33,704 nt of DNA from NCBI GenBank assembly GCA_947476215.1, contig CANJQI010000043.1, forward strand, positions 1-33,704, read 5' to 3'. Under the pieces are notes generated by a model that was not told the DNA's origin, ran no database searches, and saw only the letters and a program-made list of their open reading frames with translations. Positions 23,760 to 32,076 of the stretch are shown here, piece by piece. Position numbers and translations under genes: made by a program. This DNA comes from Betaproteobacteria bacterium (GTDB lineage Bacteria; Pseudomonadota; Gammaproteobacteria; Burkholderiales; SG8-41). How positions within the stretch are numbered: the stretch's first letter is position 1; each line of letters starts with the position of its first letter.

Positions 23760-25655
23760 ATGCAAAAGAAACATCTCGAATCATTGCTCTATTCCACTGG
23801 CGGCGTGGCGGCGCTGGTTGTGATACTGATAGCCGCTAACTTCATCATCAGCGCTTTCAACATCCGCGCCGATCTGACGCAGGGCAGCGTGTACACGCTG
23901 TCGCCGGGCACCAAGGCGATACTGTCCAAGCTCGAAGCGCCGGTCAAAATTCGCTTTTATTTTTCGCAGGGCAGCACCGTGCCGGTGGGTTTGAAGACCT
24001 TTGCCAAGCGCGTTGAAGACTTGCTCAGTGAGTTCAAGCATGCGGGCGGCGGCAAGGTCATCATCGAAAAACTCAATCCCGAACCCGATTCCGATGCCGA
24101 AGACTCGGCGGTGCTCGACGGTGTCGAGGGCCAGCTCACCAATACCCAGGAGAAATTCTATTTTGGCTTGGCGGTGAATTTCCTCGATCAAAAATCCGCG
24201 TTGCCGGTGTTGGCGCCGGATCGCGAACAGTTGCTGGAATACGACATTACGCGCGCAATCTCGCGTGTCGCGTCGGCCGCCAAACCGGTGGTCGGCGTGA
24301 TGAGCGCCCTGCCGGTCATGGGCCAGCCGTTGAATCCGATGAAAAAACAGCAGCCTAGCGAGCCATGGACGCTGATTACGGAGTTGCAGAACATCTTCAC
24401 CGTCAAGAAAGTAGAGCGCAACGTCGACAAGATTCCCGACGATATCAAGGTTTTACTGGTCATACATCCACGCGATCTTTCGGAAGTCACCGAATATGCG
24501 CTCGACCAGTTCGTGTTGCGTGGCGGCAAGATGATCGCATTCCTCGATTCTTATGCCTATTTCGATCAGCAACCCGATCTCACCAACCCGTTCGGGACCA
24601 ACAATGCGGGCCAGTCGACCTTCAATTTCCTGCTCAAGCACTGGGGCTTTGCCATGGAAATGAGCAAGGTGGTGGCCGATCTGACCTACGCCAGCGGTAC
24701 CGGCGCACGCCTGCTCCCGGGCTTGCTGGCGCTGCCGCAGGCTGCGCTCAACAAGGATGACGTGGTGACCAGCCAGGTCGGCAACCTTCTGGTCCCGTTT
24801 GGCAGCGCGTTTACCGGCAAGCCGACGGAAGGATTGACTCAGACGGTGCTGGTGCAAAGTTCACCGAATGCGATGTTCGTGGACCTTATCATTGCGACGT
24901 TGTCCGGTGAGCCATCAACCCGCGGCTTTCAGCCGGCGGGTACGCCATATACGTTGGCGATGCGCCTCTCGGGCAAGTTCAAGACCGCGTTCCCAGAGGG
25001 TAAACCCAAACCGTACGAATCGTCGCGCGATCCCAAGAAAGCCGAAGAGGCCAAGGCCGATGAGCCCAAGGGCGAGCCGCAGTTGAAGGAGTCCGCGCAG
25101 GAGAACTCGATCGTACTGGTATCCGACGTGGACATGCTGAGCGATGGTGCCGCGGTCGAGGTGCAGGAAGTGTTCGGTCAGCGCCTAGTGGTTCCCAAGA
25201 ATGGCAATCTGAATTTCGCGCAAAGTTTGATCGAGCAGGTTTCGGGCGATTACGATCTCACCAAGTTGCGCAGCCGTGCGGCATTTTCGCGCCCATTGAC
25301 GGTGGTTCAGCAAATGGAATCGCGCGCGCAGCAAAGCTATCTGGGCAAGATCAAGGAGCTCGAAGACAACCTGCAGCAAACGCAGGAGAAGCTGACCAAG
25401 ATGCAGAAGGCGCGTGGCACTCAGGCCTCCGTCATGTCCGCCGAGCAACAGGCCGAGATCGACAACTTCAAGACGAAATCCATCGAAACCCGCAAGGAGC
25501 TCAAGGACCTGCGCAGGAATCTGCGCGAGGAGAGCGAGACGATGCAGTTCTGGACCAAGCTCGTCAACATCGGCCTGGTGCCGTTCCTGGTTGTGCTGCT
25601 CGGCATCGTGCTGGCTATGTCCCGCCGCAACAAGCAGCGGGCCGCAGCAAAGTAA
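23760..25655 (+). CDS. GldG-like ABC-associated membrane protein
   Basis: A 631-residue protein with one membrane helix near the N-terminus (about 15-35), a large periplasmic region starting with ADLTQGSVYTLSPGTKAIL (the GldG/DUF7088 start), and then an auxiliary ABC-type domain. A charged Lys/Glu/Pro-rich stretch follows (about residues 415-440). A coiled coil (about 525-590) precedes the C-terminal helix (LVPFLVVLLGIVLAM) and a basic tail. GldG-type proteins act with GldA and GldF as one system. In Bacteroidetes it supports gliding; in proteobacteria its role is uncharacterised. Confidence 0.9.
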   Translation: MQKKHLESLLYSTGGVAALVVILIAANFIISAFNIRADLTQGSVYTLSPGTKAILSKLEAPVKIRFYFSQGSTVPVGLKTFAKRVEDLLSEFKHAGGGKVIIEKLNPEPDSDAEDSAVLDGVEGQLTNTQEKFYFGLAVNFLDQKSALPVLAPDREQLLEYDITRAISRVASAAKPVVGVMSALPVMGQPLNPMKKQQPSEPWTLITELQNIFTVKKVERNVDKIPDDIKVLLVIHPRDLSEVTEYALDQFVLRGGKMIAFLDSYAYFDQQPDLTNPFGTNNAGQSTFNFLLKHWGFAMEMSKVVADLTYASGTGARLLPGLLALPQAALNKDDVVTSQVGNLLVPFGSAFTGKPTEGLTQTVLVQSSPNAMFVDLIIATLSGEPSTRGFQPAGTPYTLAMRLSGKFKTAFPEGKPKPYESSRDPKKAEEAKADEPKGEPQLKESAQENSIVLVSDVDMLSDGAAVEVQEVFGQRLVVPKNGNLNFAQSLIEQVSGDYDLTKLRSRAAFSRPLTVVQQMESRAQQSYLGKIKELEDNLQQTQEKLTKMQKARGTQASVMSAEQQAEIDNFKTKSIETRKELKDLRRNLREESETMQFWTKLVNIGLVPFLVVLLGIVLAMSRRNKQRAAAK

Positions 25656-25671
25656 AAGTGGAGGTTACGGT

Positions 25672-26835
25672 ATGAACCGCAAGTCATTTCTGACGTTACT
25701 GGTGGTATTGCTGGTGCTTGGTGGCGCCGGGCTCGGCGTGTTCTGGCAGGATCTGATCGCGTGGCGCGGTTCGGACACCAAGATCGGCTCCAAGGTTTTC
25801 GACAAGCTGCAGGTCAACGATATTGCCCAGATACGAATTTTCGATGCCAAGGGCGAAGTCAATCTGGTGAGCAGTGACAAGCGCTGGATCGTCAAACAGC
25901 GCGGCGACTACACCGCCAACTATCAGGACATCAGCGATCTGCTGGTGAAACTCCCCGATCTCAAGGTCGTGCAGACCGAGAACGTAGGCGCGTCTTTGCT
26001 GCCGCGGCTGAATCTGGTGGCGCCCGTCAAGGACGAGAAAAAGGATGCCAAGCCCGTCGAAAACAGCGGCACGCAGTTTGAGTTGATGGACACGAGCGGC
26101 AAGGTCATCGCCAGCCTGCTGCTCGGCAAGAAAGTCATCAAGACTGAAGACAGTCCGCTGCCCATCAAGCCGCAGAAGGACGTGGGCCGCTACGTGTTGA
26201 GTCCCGGCCACCCGACCGTGCTCGTCACGTCCGACGCGCTGAGCAGCGCTGAGGCAAAGCCCGAACGATGGCTGGCCAGGGAATTTTTCAAGGTGGAGAA
26301 AGTTAAGTCGCTCACATCCAGCGGCGAAGGCGCGACGTGGAAGGTCGCACGCCCCGAGGAGTACGGCCAGTGGAAATTCGCCGACGGCAGCGATCAACTC
26401 AACTCGACGGTTTCCACGGCAGCCGTCAATTCGTTAACGGCTCTGACGATTGCCGATGTGGTGCCCGGTGCCACCCCCGATCTGTTTGCGAAGTCCCGCA
26501 CCTTCGTTGCCGACACATTTGAGAATCTTGTCTATACCATACGCATCGCGAAGAAAACGGATGACGATTACTATCTGAAATTCATCGTCAGTGGTGAGCC
26601 GCCCAAGGCGCGCCCTCCCGAAACAGGTTTCGATGGAAAAGCCGAGAAACCCGAGCAAGCGGCGACCCGCGATAAAGAGTTTGCCGAAGACATGAAAAGA
26701 CTCGCAGAACGCCTCAAGCGCGAGAAAGAACTCTCCGGGTGGACCTTCGTGGTCGCCGCCAAGACGGTGGAGTCGCTGCTCAAGGCGCGCTCGGATCTGG
26801 TGGCCGAGAAGCGGCCGCCCGCGCCCAAGAAATAA
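25672..26835 (+). CDS. DUF4340 protein, periplasmic, membrane-anchored
   Basis: A 387-residue protein with one N-terminal membrane helix (FLTLLVVLLVLGGAGLGVFW) and a large extracytoplasmic part. It has the DUF4340 pattern: a repeat-like beta structure with DIAQIRIFDAKGEVNLV and RWIVKQRGDYTANYQDISDLLVKL. DUF4340 genes regularly follow GldG-like genes, so this completes a four-gene locus. GGAGG precedes the ATG, and the gap to the GldG-like stop is 16 bases. The C-terminus is rich in Lys, Glu and Pro. Confidence 0.88.
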   Translation: MNRKSFLTLLVVLLVLGGAGLGVFWQDLIAWRGSDTKIGSKVFDKLQVNDIAQIRIFDAKGEVNLVSSDKRWIVKQRGDYTANYQDISDLLVKLPDLKVVQTENVGASLLPRLNLVAPVKDEKKDAKPVENSGTQFELMDTSGKVIASLLLGKKVIKTEDSPLPIKPQKDVGRYVLSPGHPTVLVTSDALSSAEAKPERWLAREFFKVEKVKSLTSSGEGATWKVARPEEYGQWKFADGSDQLNSTVSTAAVNSLTALTIADVVPGATPDLFAKSRTFVADTFENLVYTIRIAKKTDDDYYLKFIVSGEPPKARPPETGFDGKAEKPEQAATRDKEFAEDMKRLAERLKREKELSGWTFVVAAKTVESLLKARSDLVAEKRPPAPKK

Positions 26836-26912
26836 TCCCGCGGTTCTGACTTCCCGCGTCGATCCGGATCCCTGCGTTGGCCGGCGTACCGCGCGGCGGC
26901 AGGTCATACACC

Positions 26913-27194
26913 TTGCAAACACCGCGTAGCTGGTTAGCTCGCGCCGTGCTCGCGGTTGTCCTCGCCGGATTCGCGGTCCTCGCGTTTTTCTTCCTGGTCG
27001 TTTTCCTTGTCATAGGCGCGGCGCTCGTGACCGGTCTGCTCATACGCTGGTGGTGGCGTGCGCGCACGATCAAGCGCGAACAAGCGGCGGCGAGCATAGA
27101 GGGCGAATACGTGGTGGTTGAATCGGGCGATGCCCCGCTCTCGTCGCAGGCGCAACAGTCGCGTGAACTGCCGCATCAGGATAATTCGCGATAG
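26913..27194 (+). CDS. Small membrane protein of unknown function
   Basis: A protein of about 93 residues with a Leu/Val/Phe-rich double-length hydrophobic region (ARAVLAVVLAGFAVLAFFFL through VIGAALVTGLLIRWWW), a basic patch and a conserved-looking IEGEYVVVE segment. Similar small proteins occur in betaproteobacteria without a known role. I prefer the TTG at 26913, giving MQTPRSWLARAV; a TTG at 26877 would add 12 residues. Ribosome binding sites are weak for both. Confidence 0.6.
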   Translation: MQTPRSWLARAVLAVVLAGFAVLAFFFLVVFLVIGAALVTGLLIRWWWRARTIKREQAAASIEGEYVVVESGDAPLSSQAQQSRELPHQDNSR

Positions 27195-27254
27195 CGATGC
27201 GCTATACTGCCCGCATAGCTTGCCCAACAAATTTTTGTCTATGAGAATTAATTC

Positions 27255-27452
27255 ATGAAATTCAAGGACATATTGAAGTCGCCGATATTTCCGCTGGGGC
27301 ACCGGTGGGATTTTGTAAAGCGCAAAAACCAATACGAATCTGACGTCACGGCCTTGGTGCGCAAAATGCTCGAAAACGAAAGCATACAGGCCGACCAGCG
27401 CTTCGCGTGGGAGCGCTGGCGCGCCGAAGATCGGTTGACCAAGCGGCCCTAA
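27255..27452 (+). CDS. Small conserved-type cytosolic protein, unknown function
   Basis: A 65-residue charged protein (KFKDILKSPIFPLGHRWDF, then helical ...ALVRKMLENESIQADQRFAWERWRAEDRL) with no membrane segment. A TATACT -10-like box at 27203-27208 is about 45 bases upstream. The composition and clean start look like a real gene, but I do not recognise the family. Confidence 0.6.
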   Translation: MKFKDILKSPIFPLGHRWDFVKRKNQYESDVTALVRKMLENESIQADQRFAWERWRAEDRLTKRP

Positions 27453-27508
27453 GTGTCCGAGTCCCTGTGCATCCGGACAATTCATCCAACGTTGGTTTGT
27501 TCCCAGGC

Positions 27509-27886
27509 GTGCGCATAGTCGTTATGGCGCTGGCCATCGGGCTTGTGCCCGTAAGCGCCGTTGCACGCGACCCGCACGCATTCAACCGGCAGCTGCACCT
27601 TTCGACACAGGAAGTACACGAGCGCTGCGTTGATCTTGCGCCTGGACAGCAGCTGGACTACTCATTCAAGGCCACGCAGTCGGTGGACTTTTCCATACGT
27701 TACCGCGAGAGTGACCGGATCATGATTCCGGTCAGCAGGAAAGCACGTTCGGGCAAGGGCAAGTTCACCGCCCGCGCCGAGGCAAGTTACTGCGTGACCT
27801 TGGGTAATTTCAATGCGCGCGGGGCGAATGCTTTTTATCAGTATTCGATACGAGACGCTAAACCTTCGCGTCATTCCAGACGATAA
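27509..27886 (+). CDS. Exported small beta-sandwich-like protein, unknown function
   Basis: About 125 residues, using GTG at 27509, which gives a signal peptide (MRIVVMALAIGLVPVSAVA). The mature part has two Cys (HERCVDL and ASYCVTL) that could form a disulfide, and alternating strands (LDYSFKATQSVDFSIRYRESDRIMIPVS) reminiscent of GOLD-like lumenal domains. The frame extends upstream to 27407, overlapping the previous gene. Function is unknown. Confidence 0.55.
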   Translation: MRIVVMALAIGLVPVSAVARDPHAFNRQLHLSTQEVHERCVDLAPGQQLDYSFKATQSVDFSIRYRESDRIMIPVSRKARSGKGKFTARAEASYCVTLGNFNARGANAFYQYSIRDAKPSRHSRR

Positions 27887-27955
27887 AAGCGGTTTACCGC
27901 CAACTCGCCAAGGCCGTCAAGAAGTGCAAAATCCGATTTGAACTGCTGGAACCCC

Positions 27956-28103
27956 AAACGCGGAGGACGCCGGGGAGCGCGGGAAAATCTTGAATCAGGC
28001 AGGTGGGGATGAAACTTGTCGTGGATGGATCTGTCCTGTTGATACAGTCCAAACGTTCCTCCGCGATCCTCAGCGCCCTCCGCGTCCCCTGCGTTGAGCG
28101 TTT
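27956..28103. repeat. Intergenic imperfect inverted-repeat element
   Basis: The left arm (27956-27990, AAACGCGGAGGACGCCGGGG...) and the right arm (28056-28103, ending CCCTCCGCGTCCCCTGCGTTGAGCGTTT) are imperfect reverse complements. They surround an inner hairpin (GGA-CTGT/ACAG-TCC, about 28026-28050). The arms are built from reiterated ~8-9-mers of GGACGC/GGAGCGC type. The layout is that of a REP/MITE-like intergenic repeat. It carries no gene and lies between convergent genes. Confidence 0.6.
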
Positions 28104-28129
28104 GAATCTTTCAGCCAGCTCGAGTGCGG

Positions 28130-29089
28130 CTATTCCTTGCGCGCCACGTGATGCGTCACCACCTCCAGAATACGCGCGCCGCCAGACGCCTTGAGTTCGG
28201 TTCTTACTACTGCCATGTTGCGTCCGGCGTGCACGACGCGCGAGTTCACGAGCAGCGTCTTGCCGCGTCCGGGGCCGATGAACCATGCGGTTGCGCTCGC
28301 CAGTGTCATGGTCGCGGGGACTGCGGCGCAGGCGCAGGTGGCGGCGATACCGAAGGAGACACCGCCCTGCAAGTACCCGACTCGATTGCCGAGGTGCGGG
28401 CCTATTGCGATACGGTTGCGCGCACCACGTGCGGTAGTTTTGGGTATGCCACCCCAGAAGTGCTGTATGAACGAGTCGCTTACGGCGGCACGGGTGAGCG
28501 CGGTGTCGCACGACTGGAGTATCGGCCGTTCGTCCGGCGCGAGGTCGCTTGCGCTTAATGGCGGCATATCGGCCGGAACCTTCTGCTCCCACGGTAGCGG
28601 ATCAAGCGCCACGCCCGGTGGTGGGTCCAGTGCCGCGAATTCACCGCTGGCGTGAGCGACGATCTCGTTGTTGGCATGCACCGTCGCAGAGGACAGGGAT
28701 GTTCGCATGCCCGTTTCGCTGTTGAATCCGAGCAGACGCGCTTCGGTCTTGATGCGTCCGGTCATGGGTGCGCCGGTCAGGCGCAGATCCATGCGCAGCG
28801 TAGCCAGCCGGGCACCGACAGCCAGGCCGGGACGAGCGCAAGTCGCCAGCGCGGTATCCACCAGTATCGCGACGGCGGCGATATCTACCGTGCCGTCGGC
28901 ATTGCGGCAATGCGGGCCATCAGCGATCGACATGTGTACGCCATCGTGGTCTATCTTGGGCCAGGCCAGGCCGAGAAAATGCCCGGGGAAATGCAGCGGT
29001 GTATAGCGATGAACCGCGATACCGTGCAAGACCTGACTTCGTATCGTTTGTGCGTGCGGATGTGGTGCGGGAGGATTTTGGTGTGCCAT
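28130..29089 (-). CDS. Double-hotdog thioesterase-like protein
   Basis: A 319-residue protein made of two hotdog-fold halves. The first (about 40-165) has DIAAVAILVDTALATCARP and RLATLRMDLRLTGAP; the second (about 205-318) has GNRVGYLQGGVSFGIAATCA and LASATAWFIGPGRGKTLLVNSRVVHAGRNMAVVRTEL. This is the PaaI/4HBT-type acyl-CoA thioesterase pattern, with Asp in the first half at the position of many 4HBT catalytic acids. Substrate is unknown. The ATG at 29089 begins MAHQNPP; the frame runs on to 29185 without similarity. Confidence 0.8.
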   Translation of the reverse strand: MAHQNPPAPHPHAQTIRSQVLHGIAVHRYTPLHFPGHFLGLAWPKIDHDGVHMSIADGPHCRNADGTVDIAAVAILVDTALATCARPGLAVGARLATLRMDLRLTGAPMTGRIKTEARLLGFNSETGMRTSLSSATVHANNEIVAHASGEFAALDPPPGVALDPLPWEQKVPADMPPLSASDLAPDERPILQSCDTALTRAAVSDSFIQHFWGGIPKTTARGARNRIAIGPHLGNRVGYLQGGVSFGIAATCACAAVPATMTLASATAWFIGPGRGKTLLVNSRVVHAGRNMAVVRTELKASGGARILEVVTHHVARKE

Positions 29090-29202
29090 GTGGGAGTCTG
29101 ATCGAGAGCCGCGGCGATTATACACGGACGTGAAAGCCGCTTGACTCACGCGCATACACGAACAAGAATGTGACCTGCCCGCCAACCAGTTCAGGAGAAA
29201 AC

Positions 29203-29400
29203 ATGAACCTCACCATCAATCGCATATTTACGTATGTTGTTGTGCTTGCGGCCGCCGTTGTTGTTGGTGCGCATTCGTTGCCCGCGCGCGCCATGGCATC
29301 ACCCGATCAGTCAAAATCGGCTGAGAAAAAGGATGCGCCCGGAGCGGCCAAGAAAGCGGCCGAACCGAAGAAAGATGCAAAATCTGAGAACAAGAAGTAG
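29203..29400 (+). CDS. Small exported Lys/Ala-rich protein
   Basis: A 65-residue protein with a signal peptide (TINRIFTYVVVLAAAVVVGA...ARAMA) and a short mature part that is nearly all Lys, Ala, Glu and Asp (KSAEKKDAPGAAKKAAEPKK). CAGGAG precedes the ATG by about 7 bases. Function is unknown; the mature region looks disordered and basic. Its stop is the last codon before the inverted-repeat element at 29401. Confidence 0.6.
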   Translation: MNLTINRIFTYVVVLAAAVVVGAHSLPARAMASPDQSKSAEKKDAPGAAKKAAEPKKDAKSENKK

Positions 29401-29539
29401 AACCCATCACAAAAATACCCGACGATGCTATTACATCGTTGCCCGCTACGTAGCGCCTCGCCTTACTCGGTGTAATGTCTCGTCGCAGCCTCGTGGGCGC
29501 CTCGTCCTAGCTGCGCTCGGATATTTTTTGAGATGGGTT
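29401..29539. repeat. MITE-like element with ~22-bp terminal inverted repeats
   Basis: The left end AACCCATCACAAAAATACC... (29401-29422) and the right end (29517-29539, ending GAGATGGGTT) are inverted repeats with about three mismatches or gaps. An inner imperfect inverted repeat, ATTACATCG...CGGTGTAAT, lies at about 29430-29475. The element encodes nothing recognisable. Its right end runs into the 3' end of the MFS gene and supplies its last residues and stop codon. Confidence 0.65.
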
Positions 29540-30799
29540 CCAGCTACTTTTTGCTATGCCCAAGCGAGCATAGATGGGCCTGACGTGGCTGCGTATGCGC
29601 GGCAGTTGCGATGCCATGTATAGCGCCACCAACAATCCGACAACGCCGCCAGCAAACACGGTATGGGTCGCGCCTATGTGATCGGCCAGTACGCCGGCAA
29701 GTAGTCCGCCGAGCGGTGCGACACCGAGAAACGCCACCGTGTACAAGCTCATCACGCGCCCGCGCTTGTCGTCATCGACGATGGTCTGCAGGATCATGTT
29801 GACGGACACCGAAATCACCAGCGTGCTGAAGCCGATAGCTGCCATGAGCAGCAGCGACCATGGCAGCAGCCGCGAGCATGAGAGCGCAATCAGTGCGCAG
29901 CCCGATATCACTGCCGCCGCAATGACGATGCGTGTGAGCCCGCGTACATTGCGGCGTGCCGCGAGCATCAGTGTGCCGCAGATCGCGCCCATGCCCGCGG
30001 CGCCGACCAGCAAGCCCAGCGTTTGCGCGTCGCCGGCGTAAACCTCATGTACAACCGCCGGCATCAGCGCGTTGTACGGCGCTCCGGCCAGCGCCATGGC
30101 CGCCAACAAGCTGAGCAGCAGGCGCATGGGTACCGAACGCCAGGCGTAGACGACGCCCTCCTTGATTCCACGCAGCGCTGACGGGTGCGGGTGCGGCGGC
30201 TGCGACTGATGTTGCGGTGTAACACGTATGCAGGCCAGGCTCGCCAGCACCGCGACATAGCTGAGCGCATTGATCAGAAAACAGGTGGCTTCACTGAATG
30301 CGCCGATCAGCAAGCCCGCAAGCACTGGTCCGATCAGACGTCCGCAATTTCCAACCAGCGATATCAGCGCGATCGCGTTGGGTATATCGGCCCGGTCTTC
30401 CAGAAGTTCCGGAAGGAAGGCATGCCGCACCGGCAGCTCGACGGCGATGCACACGCCCAGCAGTATGGCCAGCACCACGATATGCCACACGGCGATGATG
30501 CCGCTGAAGGCGAGCGCCGCGAGCAATACCGCCTGCAACAGTTCCGCGACCTGCGTGCCGGTCATCATGCGGTGGCGGTTGAAACGGTCGCACCATAGAC
30601 CCACAAACGGCGCGAGCAGCAGTATCGGCAGATTGGACGCAAACGCGACCACGCCGAGCAGTGTTGCGCTACCGGTGAGCCGGTACACGAGCCACATCAA
30701 CGCGATCTGCTGTATCCAGTAGCCGATCATGACGAAGATCTGGCCGCCCAGGAACCATGCGAAATTGCGGTGGCGCAGCGCGCGCAGCGTGAAATTCAT
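29507..30799 (-). CDS. MFS transporter, EntS-like (MFS_3)
   Basis: A 430-residue permease with 12 predicted helices. The start MNFTLRALRHRNFAWFLGGQ and the motif LWCDRFNRHRMM between helices 2 and 3 match the MFS_3/EntS exporter group, and LVGNCGRLIGPVLAGLL is well conserved. The substrate is unknown. The last ~12 codons (SSWNPSQKISERS) lie in the inverted-repeat element, so the native C-terminus has probably been replaced. It is divergent from the second MFS gene. Confidence 0.88.
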   Translation of the reverse strand: MNFTLRALRHRNFAWFLGGQIFVMIGYWIQQIALMWLVYRLTGSATLLGVVAFASNLPILLLAPFVGLWCDRFNRHRMMTGTQVAELLQAVLLAALAFSGIIAVWHIVVLAILLGVCIAVELPVRHAFLPELLEDRADIPNAIALISLVGNCGRLIGPVLAGLLIGAFSEATCFLINALSYVAVLASLACIRVTPQHQSQPPHPHPSALRGIKEGVVYAWRSVPMRLLLSLLAAMALAGAPYNALMPAVVHEVYAGDAQTLGLLVGAAGMGAICGTLMLAARRNVRGLTRIVIAAAVISGCALIALSCSRLLPWSLLLMAAIGFSTLVISVSVNMILQTIVDDDKRGRVMSLYTVAFLGVAPLGGLLAGVLADHIGATHTVFAGGVVGLLVALYMASQLPRIRSHVRPIYARLGIAKSSWNPSQKISERS

Positions 30800-30834
30800 G
30801 GGCCGGATTTTAGCAGCGTGGCTGGGTGGCCATC

Positions 30835-30843
30835 TGTTATAGT
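30835..30843 (+). promoter_or_regulatory. Candidate extended -10 promoter of the MFS/dehydrogenase/Bug operon
   Basis: TGTTATAGT fits TG-N-TATAAT with one mismatch. It lies about 62 bases before the MFS ATG at 30905, in the divergent gap. No good -35 is visible. Confidence 0.35.
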
Positions 30844-30904
30844 CCGCACGTCAGCCGCGTCCACAATCCGTCGCGAGGCTACGGCATACCGAACACCCAT
30901 CAGC

Positions 30905-32047
30905 ATGAATATCCATATCGTTTTCCTCATCGCCGGACTCAACATGATGGCCTACCGCGCCAGCAAGGTGCTGCTGTCGCTATTCGCGATCGAACTCGGT
31001 GTAGCGCAGTTTTTTATCGGCATCATGATTGCGATGTATGGCGTGTTTCAATTGGTATTCGCGCTCTACGCCGGCAAGCTCAGCGACCGCCTGGGCGTGC
31101 GCTATCCGATGCAGTTCGGTTCCGCCGGGCTTGCTCTTGGCATGCTGCTGCCGTTCGTGTTTCCCGGCATTCCGGCGCTTTACGCGTCGGCGACGCTCAT
31201 CGGCGCTTCGCATATCTTCTACAACGTCGCGATACAGAACCTGGTCGGATACCTGAGCACCGCCGAAACCCGTATGCGCAACGTCAGCAACTTTACCCTC
31301 ATCGCGTCATTCGCCTCGATACTGGGCCCACTGATGGCGGGCGTTTCCATCGATCATGTCGGACATGGCTGGACTTATTTCGGACTTGCGGTGCTGCCCA
31401 TGGTCGCGGTGGTCATCGTGGTGTTATTTGCCCGAGGTCTTAGGCAGCAGCAAGCGGAAAAGTCCGCCAGTGAGGTAAAAGTTGTCGACGCCGCCAGTTT
31501 GCTGACCAATATTCCACTGCGGCGCGTGCTTGTCCTCGGCGGCATCGTGTTGACCGGCAATGATCTGTTTCAGTTCTATATGCCGATCTATGGCCGCTCC
31601 ATTGACCTGTCGGCATCGGCCATAGGCGCGGTCATGAGTTGCTTCGGTGTTGCCGCTTTCGTGGTGCGGGTGTTTTTGCCGACACTGTCCAATCGCCTGG
31701 GGCCGAGCAAGTTGTTCCTGTATTCAATTCTGCTGGGCGCATTCGGGTATCTGCTGGTCCCCATGTTTGAGCATGCCGTCATGCTAGGGGTAGTTGCCTT
31801 TGTGCTTGGACTCGGGGTAGGCTGCTGCCAGCCACTGGCGCTGGTGATGGTCTATGAGCGCACGCCACCGGAACGCACCGGCGAGGCGTTGGGGTTGCGC
31901 CTTACGATCAACAATATGATGCACATCTCGGTACCGCTGGTGTTCGGCGTGGTGGGCTCCGCATTCGGCATCGTGCCGGTGTTCGTCGCCAATGCGATAA
32001 TGCTCGCAAGCGGTGCCCTGCTGGTGAAGAGTGCGGGGAAATCCTGA
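30905..32047 (+). CDS. MFS transporter
   Basis: A 380-residue, 12-helix permease starting MNIHIVFLIAGLNMMAYRASKVLLSLFA. The family's loop 2-3 motif is visible as GKLSDRLGVRYPM, and PPERTGEALGLRLTINNMMHISVPLVFG occupies the second half. The substrate is unknown; the dehydrogenase and Bug-family gene that follow suggest an organic acid, by context only. The frame extends upstream to 30770, but that part overlaps the divergent gene. It may be co-transcribed with the dehydrogenase (29-base gap). Confidence 0.85.
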   Translation: MNIHIVFLIAGLNMMAYRASKVLLSLFAIELGVAQFFIGIMIAMYGVFQLVFALYAGKLSDRLGVRYPMQFGSAGLALGMLLPFVFPGIPALYASATLIGASHIFYNVAIQNLVGYLSTAETRMRNVSNFTLIASFASILGPLMAGVSIDHVGHGWTYFGLAVLPMVAVVIVVLFARGLRQQQAEKSASEVKVVDAASLLTNIPLRRVLVLGGIVLTGNDLFQFYMPIYGRSIDLSASAIGAVMSCFGVAAFVVRVFLPTLSNRLGPSKLFLYSILLGAFGYLLVPMFEHAVMLGVVAFVLGLGVGCCQPLALVMVYERTPPERTGEALGLRLTINNMMHISVPLVFGVVGSAFGIVPVFVANAIMLASGALLVKSAGKS

Positions 32048-32076
32048 GTAACAGTTTGTTTATAAAGGAGAAACTT

